From an uncultured Collinsella sp. (GTDB lineage Bacteria; Actinomycetota; Coriobacteriia; Coriobacteriales; Coriobacteriaceae): a stretch of DNA of 5,282 nt. Numbering within the stretch: position 1 is the stretch's first letter; the number at the start of each line of letters is the position of its first letter. Below, one piece after another: positions 1-5,282 of this stretch. The position numbers and the translations under genes are program-made. The DNA lies in NCBI GenBank assembly GCA_958407555.1, contig CATYJC010000115.1:1-5282 (forward strand), read 5' to 3'. Under the pieces are notes generated by a model that was not told the DNA's origin, ran no database searches, and saw only the letters and a list, made by a program, of their open reading frames with translations.

Positions 1-185
1 TGTTCGAGAAGGGCTTTACCGGCGATAACGGCCGCACCACCAAGCGTGCAACAGGTATTGGCCTCTACCTGGTGGCGCGCCTGTGCTCCAAGATGGGCAT
101 CGACGTCACCGCAGCATCCGAGCCCGGCGAAGGCTTTGTCGTCACGTTTGCCTTCTCAACCAACAAATTCCAATACTTTGAGTAG
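1..185 (+). CDS. Sensor histidine kinase, C-terminal end (partial)
   Basis: Only the last 60 codons lie in the window, read from base 3 to the TAG at 183-185. The fragment begins FEKGFTGDNGR and continues with ATGIGLYLVARL, which are the F-box and G2-box of the HATPase_c ATP-binding domain of two-component sensor kinases. It ends with a typical last strand (EGFVVTFAF) and a short tail. The FEKGFTG and TGIGLYL wording resembles the BceS/intramembrane-sensing kinase group, which senses cell-envelope stress such as peptide antibiotics and is usually paired with a response regulator and an ABC transporter. The sensor part, phosphoacceptor His, N-box and G1-box lie upstream of the window, so the signal cannot be judged. 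The role is ATP-dependent autophosphorylation in the cytoplasm, inferred from the family. The protein appears to end normally, without truncation. Confidence 0.87.
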   Translation, partial: FEKGFTGDNGRTTKRATGIGLYLVARLCSKMGIDVTAASEPGEGFVVTFAFSTNKFQYFE

Positions 186-189
186 CCGG

Positions 190-211
190 GCCGTCTTGCG
201 GTGCGGACGGC
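190..211 (+). terminator. Possible weak terminator after the kinase gene
   Basis: Five bases after the kinase stop codon, GCCGTC (190-195) is perfectly complementary to GACGGC (206-211) across a 10-base loop. A moderately T-rich stretch (TGTGTTCT) follows. The stem is short and the tail is broken by G and C, so this is a weak intrinsic terminator at best. The stronger hairpin at 287-312 may be the real end of the transcript. Confidence 0.35.
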
Positions 212-286
212 TGTGTTCTCGAACGTGAACATAGCTATGAGGCTCAAATGAATCTCCCATAACAAAAACGTGCAGTCCAAACAAAA

Positions 287-312
287 CGTGCCGCCCCAAA
301 CGGGGCGGCACG
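287..312. terminator. Bidirectional intrinsic terminator between convergent genes
   Basis: CGTGCCGCCCC (287-297) and GGGGCGGCACG (302-312) form a perfect 11-bp GC-rich stem with a four-base AAAC loop. Read on the - strand, the stem is followed directly by TTTTGTTT (286-279), a good uridine tail for ending the stress-protein transcript. Read on the + strand, a TTTT run (318-321) follows after five bases, so it can also stop the kinase transcript. Its position between two converging genes fits a shared terminator. Confidence 0.8.
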
Positions 313-352
313 CCATCTTTTATCAGCCAATTCGTTGAAGTAAGGCTGCGAA

Positions 353-445
353 GGCCGCGAGGCCGGGAGGGGTTTCCTAAGGGCACATCCCGCAGCCGCG
401 AAGCGGCGAGGACGTGCCCGTGGAAACCCCGCAGGCCCCGCGGCC
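353..445. repeat. 93-nt long imperfect inverted repeat (extended hairpin)
   Basis: This stretch folds on itself almost completely. From outside to inside, the pairs are GGCCGCG 353-359 with 439-445, GGCC 361-364 with 434-437, GGGGTTTCC 369-377 with GGAAACCCC 422-430, GGGCAC 381-386 with GTGCCC 414-419, TCC 388-390 with GGA 410-412, and GCCGC 395-399 with GCGGC 403-407 around a GAA loop. That gives 34 base pairs broken only by single mismatches and small asymmetric loops. AAGTA (338-342) and TACTT (460-464) could extend it to the stop codon of the stress-protein gene. There is no T-tract on either side, so it is not a canonical terminator. It could be a dispersed palindromic element, a 3'-UTR stabilising structure or a structured RNA; which of these is unknown. 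Confidence 0.75.
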
Positions 446-458
446 GGTGGGAGCAACG

Positions 459-896
459 CTACTTTACGACCAAGATGTCGCAGTCCGTATTGCGCAGCAG
501 GAACGTCGAAATCGAACCCAGGAGCGCGTACTTGATCGAGGACAGGCCGCGTGCGCCGCAGAGCACCAGGTCGGGCTTGACCACGTCGAGCATCTCGTCC
601 TTGAGCGTCTCGCGAATACGGCCGGCGCGAATCATGACCTCGACCTCGGGAATGTCGGGATTGGCCTTGGCCTCTTCGAGCTGCTTGGCGATGGAGTTCT
701 TAAATGCCTCCTCCAGTCCGTTGACCAGATCGACCGGATAGGAACCAGCGCTCTCGAGTGCCGTGGAATCGATAACGTGGCCGATAATCAGCTTGGCGCC
801 GTTGTTCGCGGCGACCTTGATGGCGCGTGCGAGCACAAAATCCTGCTGCTCAGTACCGTCGAGTGAAACAAATACCTTGGTGTAGCCCTCGTTCAT
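459..896 (-). CDS. Universal stress protein, ATP-binding type (UspA family)
   Basis: The 145-residue protein has the normal length for a single-domain universal stress protein. It opens with a beta strand, KVFVSLDGTE, in which Asp13 sits at the usual adenine-contacting position. It closes with the family nucleotide signature G-x2-G-x9-G-S: Gly114, Gly117, Gly127 and Ser128 in CGARGLSS...LLGSIS, followed by the last strand CDILVVK. The signature indicates the ATP-binding branch rather than the non-binding UspA type. Such proteins are cytoplasmic, usually dimeric, and help survival under starvation, redox or other stress; the partner here cannot be told. The start is ATG (complement of 894-896), with the Shine-Dalgarno sequence AAGGAGGA four bases upstream. 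The gene is divergent from uppP and convergent with the kinase gene, so it is probably transcribed alone and ends at the 287-312 terminator. Confidence 0.94.
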   Translation of the reverse strand: MNEGYTKVFVSLDGTEQQDFVLARAIKVAANNGAKLIIGHVIDSTALESAGSYPVDLVNGLEEAFKNSIAKQLEEAKANPDIPEVEVMIRAGRIRETLKDEMLDVVKPDLVLCGARGLSSIKYALLGSISTFLLRNTDCDILVVK

Positions 897-908
897 GGTT
901 TCCTCCTT
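897..908 (-). promoter_or_regulatory. Strong ribosome binding site of the stress-protein gene
   Basis: On the - strand the bases AAGGAGGA (complement of 901-908) precede the ATG by four bases (AACC). This is a near-perfect match to the anti-Shine-Dalgarno sequence. It fixes the start codon and suggests efficient translation, in contrast to the TTG start of the divergent uppP. Confidence 0.8.
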
Positions 909-985
909 GGTCTATCGCACGGGCGTGGGGCTCGTGCATCGGGCGGGCGCGGATGCGTGGCCGCCGGACACTTTATCTTGTTGCA

Positions 986-1006
986 GTTATACCCAAGGAT
1001 TTGGGT
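986..1006. promoter_or_regulatory. Possible operator dyad over a -10-like sequence in the divergent region
   Basis: ACCCAA (991-996) and TTGGGT (1001-1006) form a perfect 6-bp inverted repeat with a GGAT spacer. On the - strand the dyad runs directly into TATAAC (complement of 986-991), a good -10 match for the stress-protein gene that would give a leader of about 80 bases. No convincing -35 element is found 16-18 bases upstream, so either the promoter needs an activator or the -10 call is chance. A dyad over a -10 element is a common repressor arrangement; this role is inferred. Confidence 0.3.
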
Positions 1007-1013
1007 TTGACCG

Positions 1014-1043
1014 CTCGCAATTCTGTGAACGGGCGAGTTTTTT
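1014..1043 (+). terminator. Terminator-like stem with six T in the uppP upstream region
   Basis: CTCGC (1014-1018) pairs with GCGAG (1033-1037), TTC (1021-1023) can pair with GAA (1027-1029) inside it, and a run of six T (1038-1043) follows directly. This has the layout of a short intrinsic terminator on the + strand. No + strand gene lies just upstream, so if real it would be an attenuator in a long uppP leader or the end of a small transcript. The stem is short, so confidence is low. Confidence 0.3.
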
Positions 1044-1077
1044 GGTAAGGGTAGGCGCAGGCGCGCCGCCAACGGTT

Positions 1078-1083
1078 GATAAT
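1078..1083 (+). promoter_or_regulatory. Candidate -10 element for uppP
   Basis: GATAAT matches the sigma-70-type -10 consensus at five of six positions and lies about 60 bases before the uppP start. The bases 17 upstream (GCGCAG at 1055-1060) do not resemble a -35 element. It is the best -10 candidate I see in this divergent region, but it rests on one half-site only. Confidence 0.25.
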
Positions 1084-1131
1084 GGGACATCGCCCGCACC
1101 GTCCGCAGAACAATATCGGCGGGTGTCTAAC

Positions 1132-1146
1132 GAGGGGGTCCCTTTG
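1132..1146 (+). promoter_or_regulatory. Ribosome binding site and TTG start of uppP
   Basis: GAGGGGG (1132-1138) is a purine-rich Shine-Dalgarno sequence five to eight bases ahead of TTG (1144-1146). This choice makes the protein begin MDIIELLKSAF, which matches where UppP proteins normally start, just before the first (E)xxxE motif. The frame is open further upstream, but the extra 83 codons look like translated intergenic DNA. AGGG (1133-1136) can pair with CCCT (1140-1143), so the site may be partly hidden in a small hairpin. Confidence 0.7.
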
Positions 1147-2118
1147 GATATCATTGAGCTTCTAAAATCTGCCTTCATGGGCCTGGTCGAGGGCATCACC
1201 GAATGGCTGCCTGTTTCGTCGACCGGTCACATGATCTTGGTGGACGAGTTCGTCAAGATGAACGTGAGCGAGACGTTCTGGAATATGTTCCTGGTCGTGA
1301 TTCAGCTTGGCGCCATTTTGGCCGTCTGCGTTTTGTTCTTCTACGACCTCAACCCGTTTTCTCCCAGCAAGGGCAAGGAGGGCCGTCGCGACACCTGGGT
1401 GCTATGGGGCAAGATTGTGCTCGGCTGCATTCCCGCCGCGGCGATCGGTCTGCCGCTCAACGACTGGATGGAGGAACATTTCTACAATGCTCCCGTCGTG
1501 GCGCTGGCGCTCATTGTGTACGGCGTGCTGTTTATCGTGATCGAGAACTGGCGCGCGAACAAGCGCGACCAGGCTGCTCTTGCCGGTTCGTTTGGTTCGC
1601 GTGCCGTGGTGGTGGGCGGACGCCCCGCCGGTGCGCATTTTGCCGCGCCCGCTGCGGCTGCCGCTTCAGACGATGACGATAACCTTGACTTTGGCTCCAT
1701 CACTACGCTCGAGGATCTGAGCTGGAAGACCGCGCTGGGTATCGGTTGCTTCCAGGTGCTTTCGCTGATTCCGGGCACATCGCGCTCCGGCTCCACCATC
1801 ATCGGCGGCCTGCTACTGGGCTGCACGCGCTCGGTGGCGTCTAAGTTCACGTTCTTCCTAGCCATTCCCGTCATGTTTGGTGCGAGTGCGCTCAAGCTGG
1901 TCAAGTACTTTATTAAGGGCGGTACTTTCGGCACCAACGAAATCGCCATCCTGGGCGTGGGCTGCGTCGTCGCCTTTGTGGTGTCGCTCATTGCCATCAA
2001 GTGGCTTATGGGCTTCGTTCGCCGTCACGACTTCAAGTGCTTCGGCGTCTACCGCATCATCCTGGGCATCGTGGTGCTCGCGTACTTCTTTGTCCTGGAG
2101 CCGATGCTCGGCCTGTAA
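1144..2118 (+). CDS. uppP: Undecaprenyl-diphosphatase UppP (BacA family)
   Basis: This 324-residue integral membrane enzyme removes one phosphate from undecaprenyl diphosphate, regenerating the lipid carrier for peptidoglycan and other wall polymers; extra copies give bacitracin resistance in other species. The N-terminal active-site motif is complete (E16-GIT-E20, then WLPVSSTGH with Ser26 and His29), and the second motif PGTSRSGST (residues 210-218, catalytic Arg214) is intact. Several hydrophobic helices are visible, at roughly 44-67, 87-104, 116-136, 236-256, 266-290 and 302-320, plus the two re-entrant motif regions. Usual family length is about 265-290 residues. The excess is a low-complexity stretch at about residues 144-186, rich in Ala and Gly and ending in four Asp, placed after ENWRANKR and before the second motif. 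By the positive-inside rule this loop should be cytoplasmic. TTG start chosen from homology and ribosome binding site. Transcribed alone, ending at the 2163-2204 terminator. Confidence 0.95.
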   Translation: MDIIELLKSAFMGLVEGITEWLPVSSTGHMILVDEFVKMNVSETFWNMFLVVIQLGAILAVCVLFFYDLNPFSPSKGKEGRRDTWVLWGKIVLGCIPAAAIGLPLNDWMEEHFYNAPVVALALIVYGVLFIVIENWRANKRDQAALAGSFGSRAVVVGGRPAGAHFAAPAAAAASDDDDNLDFGSITTLEDLSWKTALGIGCFQVLSLIPGTSRSGSTIIGGLLLGCTRSVASKFTFFLAIPVMFGASALKLVKYFIKGGTFGTNEIAILGVGCVVAFVVSLIAIKWLMGFVRRHDFKCFGVYRIILGIVVLAYFFVLEPMLGL

Positions 2119-2162
2119 CTTGGTTGACGCTGCGCGGCGACCAGAGCGACAACTTGTCATTC

Positions 2163-2204
2163 AAAGGGGGTGGCATGACCAAAAGGTCTATGCCGCCCCC
2201 TTTT
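2163..2204 (+). terminator. Strong intrinsic terminator after uppP
   Basis: AAAGGGGGTGGCAT (2163-2176) pairs with ATGCCGCCCCCTTT (2190-2203) with one G-U wobble. The stem continues inward as GACC (2177-2180) with GGTC (2185-2188) around an AAAA loop, leaving one bulged T (2189). It ends in TTTT (2201-2204). The flanking A run lets the stem work on the other strand too, but no gene points into it from the right. It lies 44 bases after the uppP stop and separates uppP from pcrA. Confidence 0.88.
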
Positions 2205-2252
2205 GGTGCAATGGGGCGGGCCTGACGGTGGCGCACGGAGTCGTGGTGTGAT

Positions 2253-2283
2253 TTGCGTCGGTGTCCGCGCGGCTCGGTATACT
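2253..2283 (+). promoter_or_regulatory. Candidate promoter of pcrA
   Basis: TATACT (2278-2283) matches the -10 consensus at five of six positions. TTGCGT (2253-2258) is a partial -35 match, but the 19-base spacing is longer than the preferred 17. Transcription would begin near 2290 and give a leader of about 55 bases. The position after the uppP terminator and before the pcrA ribosome binding site supports it. Confidence 0.45.
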
Positions 2284-2344
2284 GGTACGGCTCAAACTAT
2301 GGCGCCGCCCGCAGGCGCGCCGTCCGTCAGATGAGGAGTCGCCC

Positions 2345-5245
2345 ATGACCCAGCCCCTGCCCTGGGAAAAGAACGCCGCGGTACCCGTACCGCCCGCGCC
2401 GGAACCCGTGCCGCTCGATGCATACACCGCCCCCGCTGCGCCGGAGCCCGAGCTCGTTCCGCTCGACATCTACGACGCTCCCGCGCCGGCGCCCAAGCCC
2501 GCCAAACCGCTCGTCGACATCGACAGCCTTAATCCCGCCCAGCGCGAGGCGGTCCTGTCCACCGAGGGCCCGTTGCTGGTGCTCGCCGGCGCCGGCTCGG
2601 GCAAGACCCGCGTCTTGACCTTCCGCATCGCACATATGCTCGGCGACCTGGGTGTTAAGCCTTGGCAGGTTCTTGCCATTACGTTTACCAACAAGGCCGC
2701 GGCAGAGATGCGCGAGCGTCTGGCGGCACTCATTCCCAGCGGCACCCGTGGCATGTGGGTGTGCACCTTCCATGCTATGTGCGTGCGCATGCTGCGCGAG
2801 GACGCCGACCTGTTGGGCTACACCGGCCAGTTCACCATCTACGATGACGATGACTCAAAGCGCATGGTGCGCGACATTATGCAGGCGCTCGGCATCGAGC
2901 AAAAGCAGTTTCCCATCAACATGATCCGCAGCAAGATTAGCTCGGCCAAAAACGCCATGATCGGCCCCGAGGACATGCTCAAGAGCGCCGATAGCCCCAA
3001 CGACAAAAAGGCCGCGCAGGTCTACCTAGAGCTGGAGCGCCGCCTGCGCGCCGCCAATGCGATGGACTTTGACGACCTGCTCGTGCGCGCGCTCGAGCTG
3101 CTGCGCACCCGTCCCGAGGTGCTCGATAAGTACCAAGAGCGCTTCCGCTACATTAGCGTCGACGAGTATCAGGACACCAACCACGTCCAGTACGAAATCG
3201 CCAACCTGCTGGCCGCTAAGTACCAAAACCTCATGGTCGTGGGCGACGATGACCAGTCCATTTACAGCTGGCGTGGCGCCGACATCACCAACATCCTGGA
3301 TTTTGAGAAGGACTTTAAAAACTGCAAGACCGTCAAGCTGGAGCAGAACTATCGCTCTACGGGTCACATCCTGAGCGCCGCCAACGCCGTGGTGCGCCAC
3401 AACTCGCAGCGCAAGGACAAGCGCCTGTTTACGGCCGAGGGCGATGGCGAGAAGATCCAGGCCTTCCAGGCGAGCGACGAACGCGACGAGGGTCGCTGGA
3501 TTGCCGGCGAGATCGAGAAACTGCATGCCAAAGGCACGAGCTACGACGACATCGCCGTGTTCTATCGCACCAACGCCCAGTCGCGTATCCTCGAAGATAT
3601 GTTCCTGCGCGCGGGCGTGCCCTACAAGATCGTGGGCGGCACGCGATTCTTCGACCGTGCCGAGATCCGCGACGTCATGGCCTACCTCAAGATGATCGTG
3701 AACCCGGCCGACGAGATGAGTGTCAAGCGCGTCATCAACACACCTCGCCGCGGCATCGGTTCCACCTCGATCCAAAAGATCGAGCAGCTGGCGCGCGACA
3801 ACCGCTGCTCGTTCTTCCAGGCCTGTGAGATCGCGTGTGCCGAAACCGGCATGTTTAGCGCCAAGGTGCGCAACGGCCTGTCGAGCTTTGTGTCGCTGGT
3901 GCGCGAGGGTCGCCGCATGGACGGCGAGCTCAAGGACGTTGTCGAGATGATTGTCGATAAGACGGGCCTACTGCAGGCTTTCCGCGCCGAGGGCACCATG
4001 GAGTCCGAGAGCCGCGCCGAGAACATCCAGGAATTCCTGGGCGTCGCTGCCGAATTTGAGGAGACGCACGAGGACATCGAGGGTACGCTCGAGAGCTTGG
4101 AAGAGCTGCGCGCAGCCGGTGTTGCCGACGTGCCTGCCGGCGCCGAGCCCGAGCCCGTCGTGGTGAGCGCGCCCGCGCCCGAACCGGGGCCATCTGCCCC
4201 GGCATCCTCGTTTGAGGCACTCGTCGGCGCGCGCGATGCCGCGGGCTCCAATCCGCTCGATAGCCTGGCTGCTCCGGCGCTGTCTCCGCAGGATGCCCTG
4301 GCCGCCGCCATCGCGGGCAACGCGTATGCCGCGCCGACGGAGATGCCGGCGGGTGCCGTGCATGCCGACGAGATTGAGCGCACCTACGGTCCGCTCACCT
4401 GTAAGGCGCTGCCGGCACTCATGGAGTGGCTGGCCCTGCGCTCCGACTTGGATTCCCTGGCCGGCGAGACGCATGCCATCACCATGATGACCATCCACTC
4501 CGCCAAGGGCCTGGAGTTCCCTGCGGTGTTCGTGGCTGGCATGGAGGAGGGCATCTTCCCGCACGTGCACGACTTTGGCGGCAGCGATGACCCGGGTAAG
4601 CTCGAGGAGGAGCGTCGCCTGGCCTACGTTGCCATTACGCGCGCTCGTAAGCGCCTGTTCTTGACCTATGCGGCCACGCGTCGCACCTACGGCTCGACCT
4701 CTGCCAACCCACGCTCGCGCTTTCTCAATGAGATTCCGTTTGAGGATATCGAGTTTAGCGGTATCGGTTCTGCCGGTTTTGAAGGCACGGGCTGGGAGAA
4801 GCGCGGCGACCGTCACGGCACCTTTGGCTCGGGCATGGGTTCGGATATGTATGGCGGCAAGGTGTTTGGCTCGCATACGCGCTCGACCGGCGGTTCCGGT
4901 TCGCGCGGTGGATCGAGCTTTGACGATTTCTTTGGCGGCAGCAGCTACGGGACCGAGCGCCATCGTGGGGTCTCGCCCGACGCCGGCCGTGTTGCCTCGA
5001 CCTTTGGCTCGGGCGCGCCGCGAGCCAAAAAGCCGTCGTCCAAGGTGTCCCCGACGGTGGAGCGCAAGGTCGATCGCGCCAGCGCATCGCAGGACTTTGC
5101 CGCGGGCGATACCGTGAGCCATAAGACCTTTGGCACGGGTACCGTGATCTCGGTCGCCGGAGACATGATCGAGGTCCAGTTCGAAAAGACCGGCCAGACC
5201 AAAAAGCTTATGAAAGGTTTTGCACCGATCGTCAAGCTGTCTTGA
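2345..5245 (+). CDS. pcrA: ATP-dependent DNA helicase PcrA (UvrD/Rep superfamily 1A)
   Basis: A 966-residue 3'-5' DNA helicase used in nucleotide excision repair, plasmid rolling-circle replication, removal of RecA filaments and transcription-replication conflict. All superfamily 1A motifs are present in order: Q-motif LNPAQREAV (62-70), Walker A GAGSGKT (82-88), Ia ITFTNKAAAEMRERL (from 112), II VDEYQD (272-277), III GDDDQSIYSWRGAD (300-313), IV LEQNYRS (332-338), V TIHSAKGLEF (716-725) with GMEEGIFP, and VI RLAYVAITRAR (758-768). The last 50 residues (about 917-966, GDTVSHKTFGTGTV...) are the Tudor-like C-terminal domain known to bind RNA polymerase. Typical PcrA has about 720-850 residues. 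The excess here is a Pro/Ala-rich N-terminal extension (1-58), a low-complexity insert in subdomain 2B (about 591-688) and a Gly/Ser-rich linker (about 806-915). ATG 2345 is chosen because GAGGAG (2333-2338) lies six bases upstream and the candidate promoter falls inside the longer upstream reading frame. Confidence 0.97.
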   Translation: MTQPLPWEKNAAVPVPPAPEPVPLDAYTAPAAPEPELVPLDIYDAPAPAPKPAKPLVDIDSLNPAQREAVLSTEGPLLVLAGAGSGKTRVLTFRIAHMLGDLGVKPWQVLAITFTNKAAAEMRERLAALIPSGTRGMWVCTFHAMCVRMLREDADLLGYTGQFTIYDDDDSKRMVRDIMQALGIEQKQFPINMIRSKISSAKNAMIGPEDMLKSADSPNDKKAAQVYLELERRLRAANAMDFDDLLVRALELLRTRPEVLDKYQERFRYISVDEYQDTNHVQYEIANLLAAKYQNLMVVGDDDQSIYSWRGADITNILDFEKDFKNCKTVKLEQNYRSTGHILSAANAVVRHNSQRKDKRLFTAEGDGEKIQAFQASDERDEGRWIAGEIEKLHAKGTSYDDIAVFYRTNAQSRILEDMFLRAGVPYKIVGGTRFFDRAEIRDVMAYLKMIVNPADEMSVKRVINTPRRGIGSTSIQKIEQLARDNRCSFFQACEIACAETGMFSAKVRNGLSSFVSLVREGRRMDGELKDVVEMIVDKTGLLQAFRAEGTMESESRAENIQEFLGVAAEFEETHEDIEGTLESLEELRAAGVADVPAGAEPEPVVVSAPAPEPGPSAPASSFEALVGARDAAGSNPLDSLAAPALSPQDALAAAIAGNAYAAPTEMPAGAVHADEIERTYGPLTCKALPALMEWLALRSDLDSLAGETHAITMMTIHSAKGLEFPAVFVAGMEEGIFPHVHDFGGSDDPGKLEEERRLAYVAITRARKRLFLTYAATRRTYGSTSANPRSRFLNEIPFEDIEFSGIGSAGFEGTGWEKRGDRHGTFGSGMGSDMYGGKVFGSHTRSTGGSGSRGGSSFDDFFGGSSYGTERHRGVSPDAGRVASTFGSGAPRAKKPSSKVSPTVERKVDRASASQDFAAGDTVSHKTFGTGTVISVAGDMIEVQFEKTGQTKKLMKGFAPIVKLS
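2396..2485 (+). repeat. Duplicated module in the PcrA N-terminal extension
   Basis: The extension before the helicase core contains two copies of a related peptide: APEPVPLDAYTAPA (residues 18-31) and APEPELVPLDIYDAPA (residues 32-47). The second copy has two additional residues (EL). They look like a tandem duplication of a Pro-rich segment with a conserved VPLDxY core. The surrounding Pro/Ala composition predicts disorder. No known motif is recognised. Confidence 0.65.
4820..5014 (+). repeat. Gly/Ser-rich linker of PcrA with repeated 15-bp DNA
   Basis: The identical 15-mer ACCTTTGGCTCGGGC occurs at 4820-4834 and 5000-5014, both in the same frame, encoding TFGSG. A related TTTGGCTCG lies between them (4864-4872). 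The encoded linker is rich in Gly, Ser, Phe and Arg and joins the helicase core to the C-terminal Tudor-like domain. Low complexity is usual here in this family, but the aromatic residues spaced through the glycines (FGSG, FDDFFGG, MYGG) are notable. Confidence 0.6.
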
Positions 5246-5282
5246 TCCCGGCGGACCTGGGCGGGCGTATGGGGCAACATCG

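Larger units (their letters stand above)
186..458. other. Gene-free convergent intergenic region
   Basis: These 273 bases separate the ends of two converging genes. Besides the three hairpins listed separately, I see a perfect 10-bp palindrome CATAGCTATG (230-239), a TGTTC/GAACA dyad (214-218 and 227-231) and a direct repeat AAAACGTGC (265-273 and 283-291). No reading frame here shows protein-like composition or a ribosome binding site. The central part (about 215-345) is AT-richer than the genes around it. Confidence 0.6.

Noticed and set aside
353..445. The long hairpin as an insertion-sequence end or CRISPR repeat
   Set aside because: There is no transposase, no flanking target duplication that I can see, and the arms are one contiguous foldback rather than spaced direct repeats.
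414..866. 150-codon + strand frame opposite the stress-protein gene
   Set aside because: It is antisense to a well-conserved gene, and its sequence shows no family resemblance; it begins inside the long hairpin.
895..1143. Upstream in-frame extension of uppP by 83 codons
   Set aside because: The extension overlaps the stress-protein start codon and its ribosome binding site, has no membrane or domain signature, and the family start aligns with TTG 1144.
2261..2344. Upstream in-frame extension of pcrA from GTG 2261
   Set aside because: It contains the candidate -10 element and lacks a good ribosome binding site, whereas ATG 2345 has GAGGAG at six bases.
3026..3775. Open frame of 249 codons on the - strand inside pcrA
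   Set aside because: It is a codon-bias shadow: the sense strand encodes helicase motifs II to IV and beyond with full conservation, and no ribosome binding site supports the reverse frame.
3968..5122. Long open frame of 384 codons on the - strand across the 3' part of pcrA
   Set aside because: It lies wholly inside the clearly coding pcrA gene, has no recognisable domain, and its composition (Ala, Arg, Gly, His) is what the reverse strand of a GC-rich gene gives.

Overview
The window is an ordinary chromosomal housekeeping segment from a GC-rich, probably Gram-positive bacterium. The gene types and protein styles (a BceS-like kinase tail, an actinobacterial-looking PcrA with long Pro/Ala and Gly/Ser linkers, strong G+C codon bias) suggest the Actinomycetota, most likely a gut Coriobacteriia member such as Collinsella. 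The lineage is an inference from style; no marker in the window proves it.

Layout from left to right: (1) the last 60 codons of a sensor histidine kinase on the + strand (1-185). (2) A gene-free convergent region (186-458) with a weak terminator-like hairpin, a strong bidirectional intrinsic terminator (287-312) and a striking 93-nt, almost fully paired long hairpin (353-445). (3) A universal stress protein on the - strand (459-896). (4) A divergent intergenic region (897-1143) with a possible operator-like dyad, a short stem followed by six T, and a candidate promoter. (5) uppP, undecaprenyl-diphosphatase, on the + strand, best started at TTG 1144 (1144-2118). (6) A strong intrinsic terminator (2163-2204) and a new promoter region. 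(7) pcrA, a UvrD/Rep-family helicase on the + strand (2345-5245). The last 37 bases (5246-5282) show nothing recognisable.

The genes look like independent transcription units: each boundary has a terminator or a change of strand, and their roles (signal sensing, stress response, lipid-carrier recycling for cell-wall synthesis, DNA repair helicase) do not form one pathway. I see no defence system, mobile element, CRISPR array or new multigene system. The features most worth a second look are the 93-nt hairpin beside the stress-protein gene, the low-complexity insertions in UppP and PcrA, and the initiation region of uppP, where a small hairpin covers the Shine-Dalgarno sequence ahead of a TTG start.
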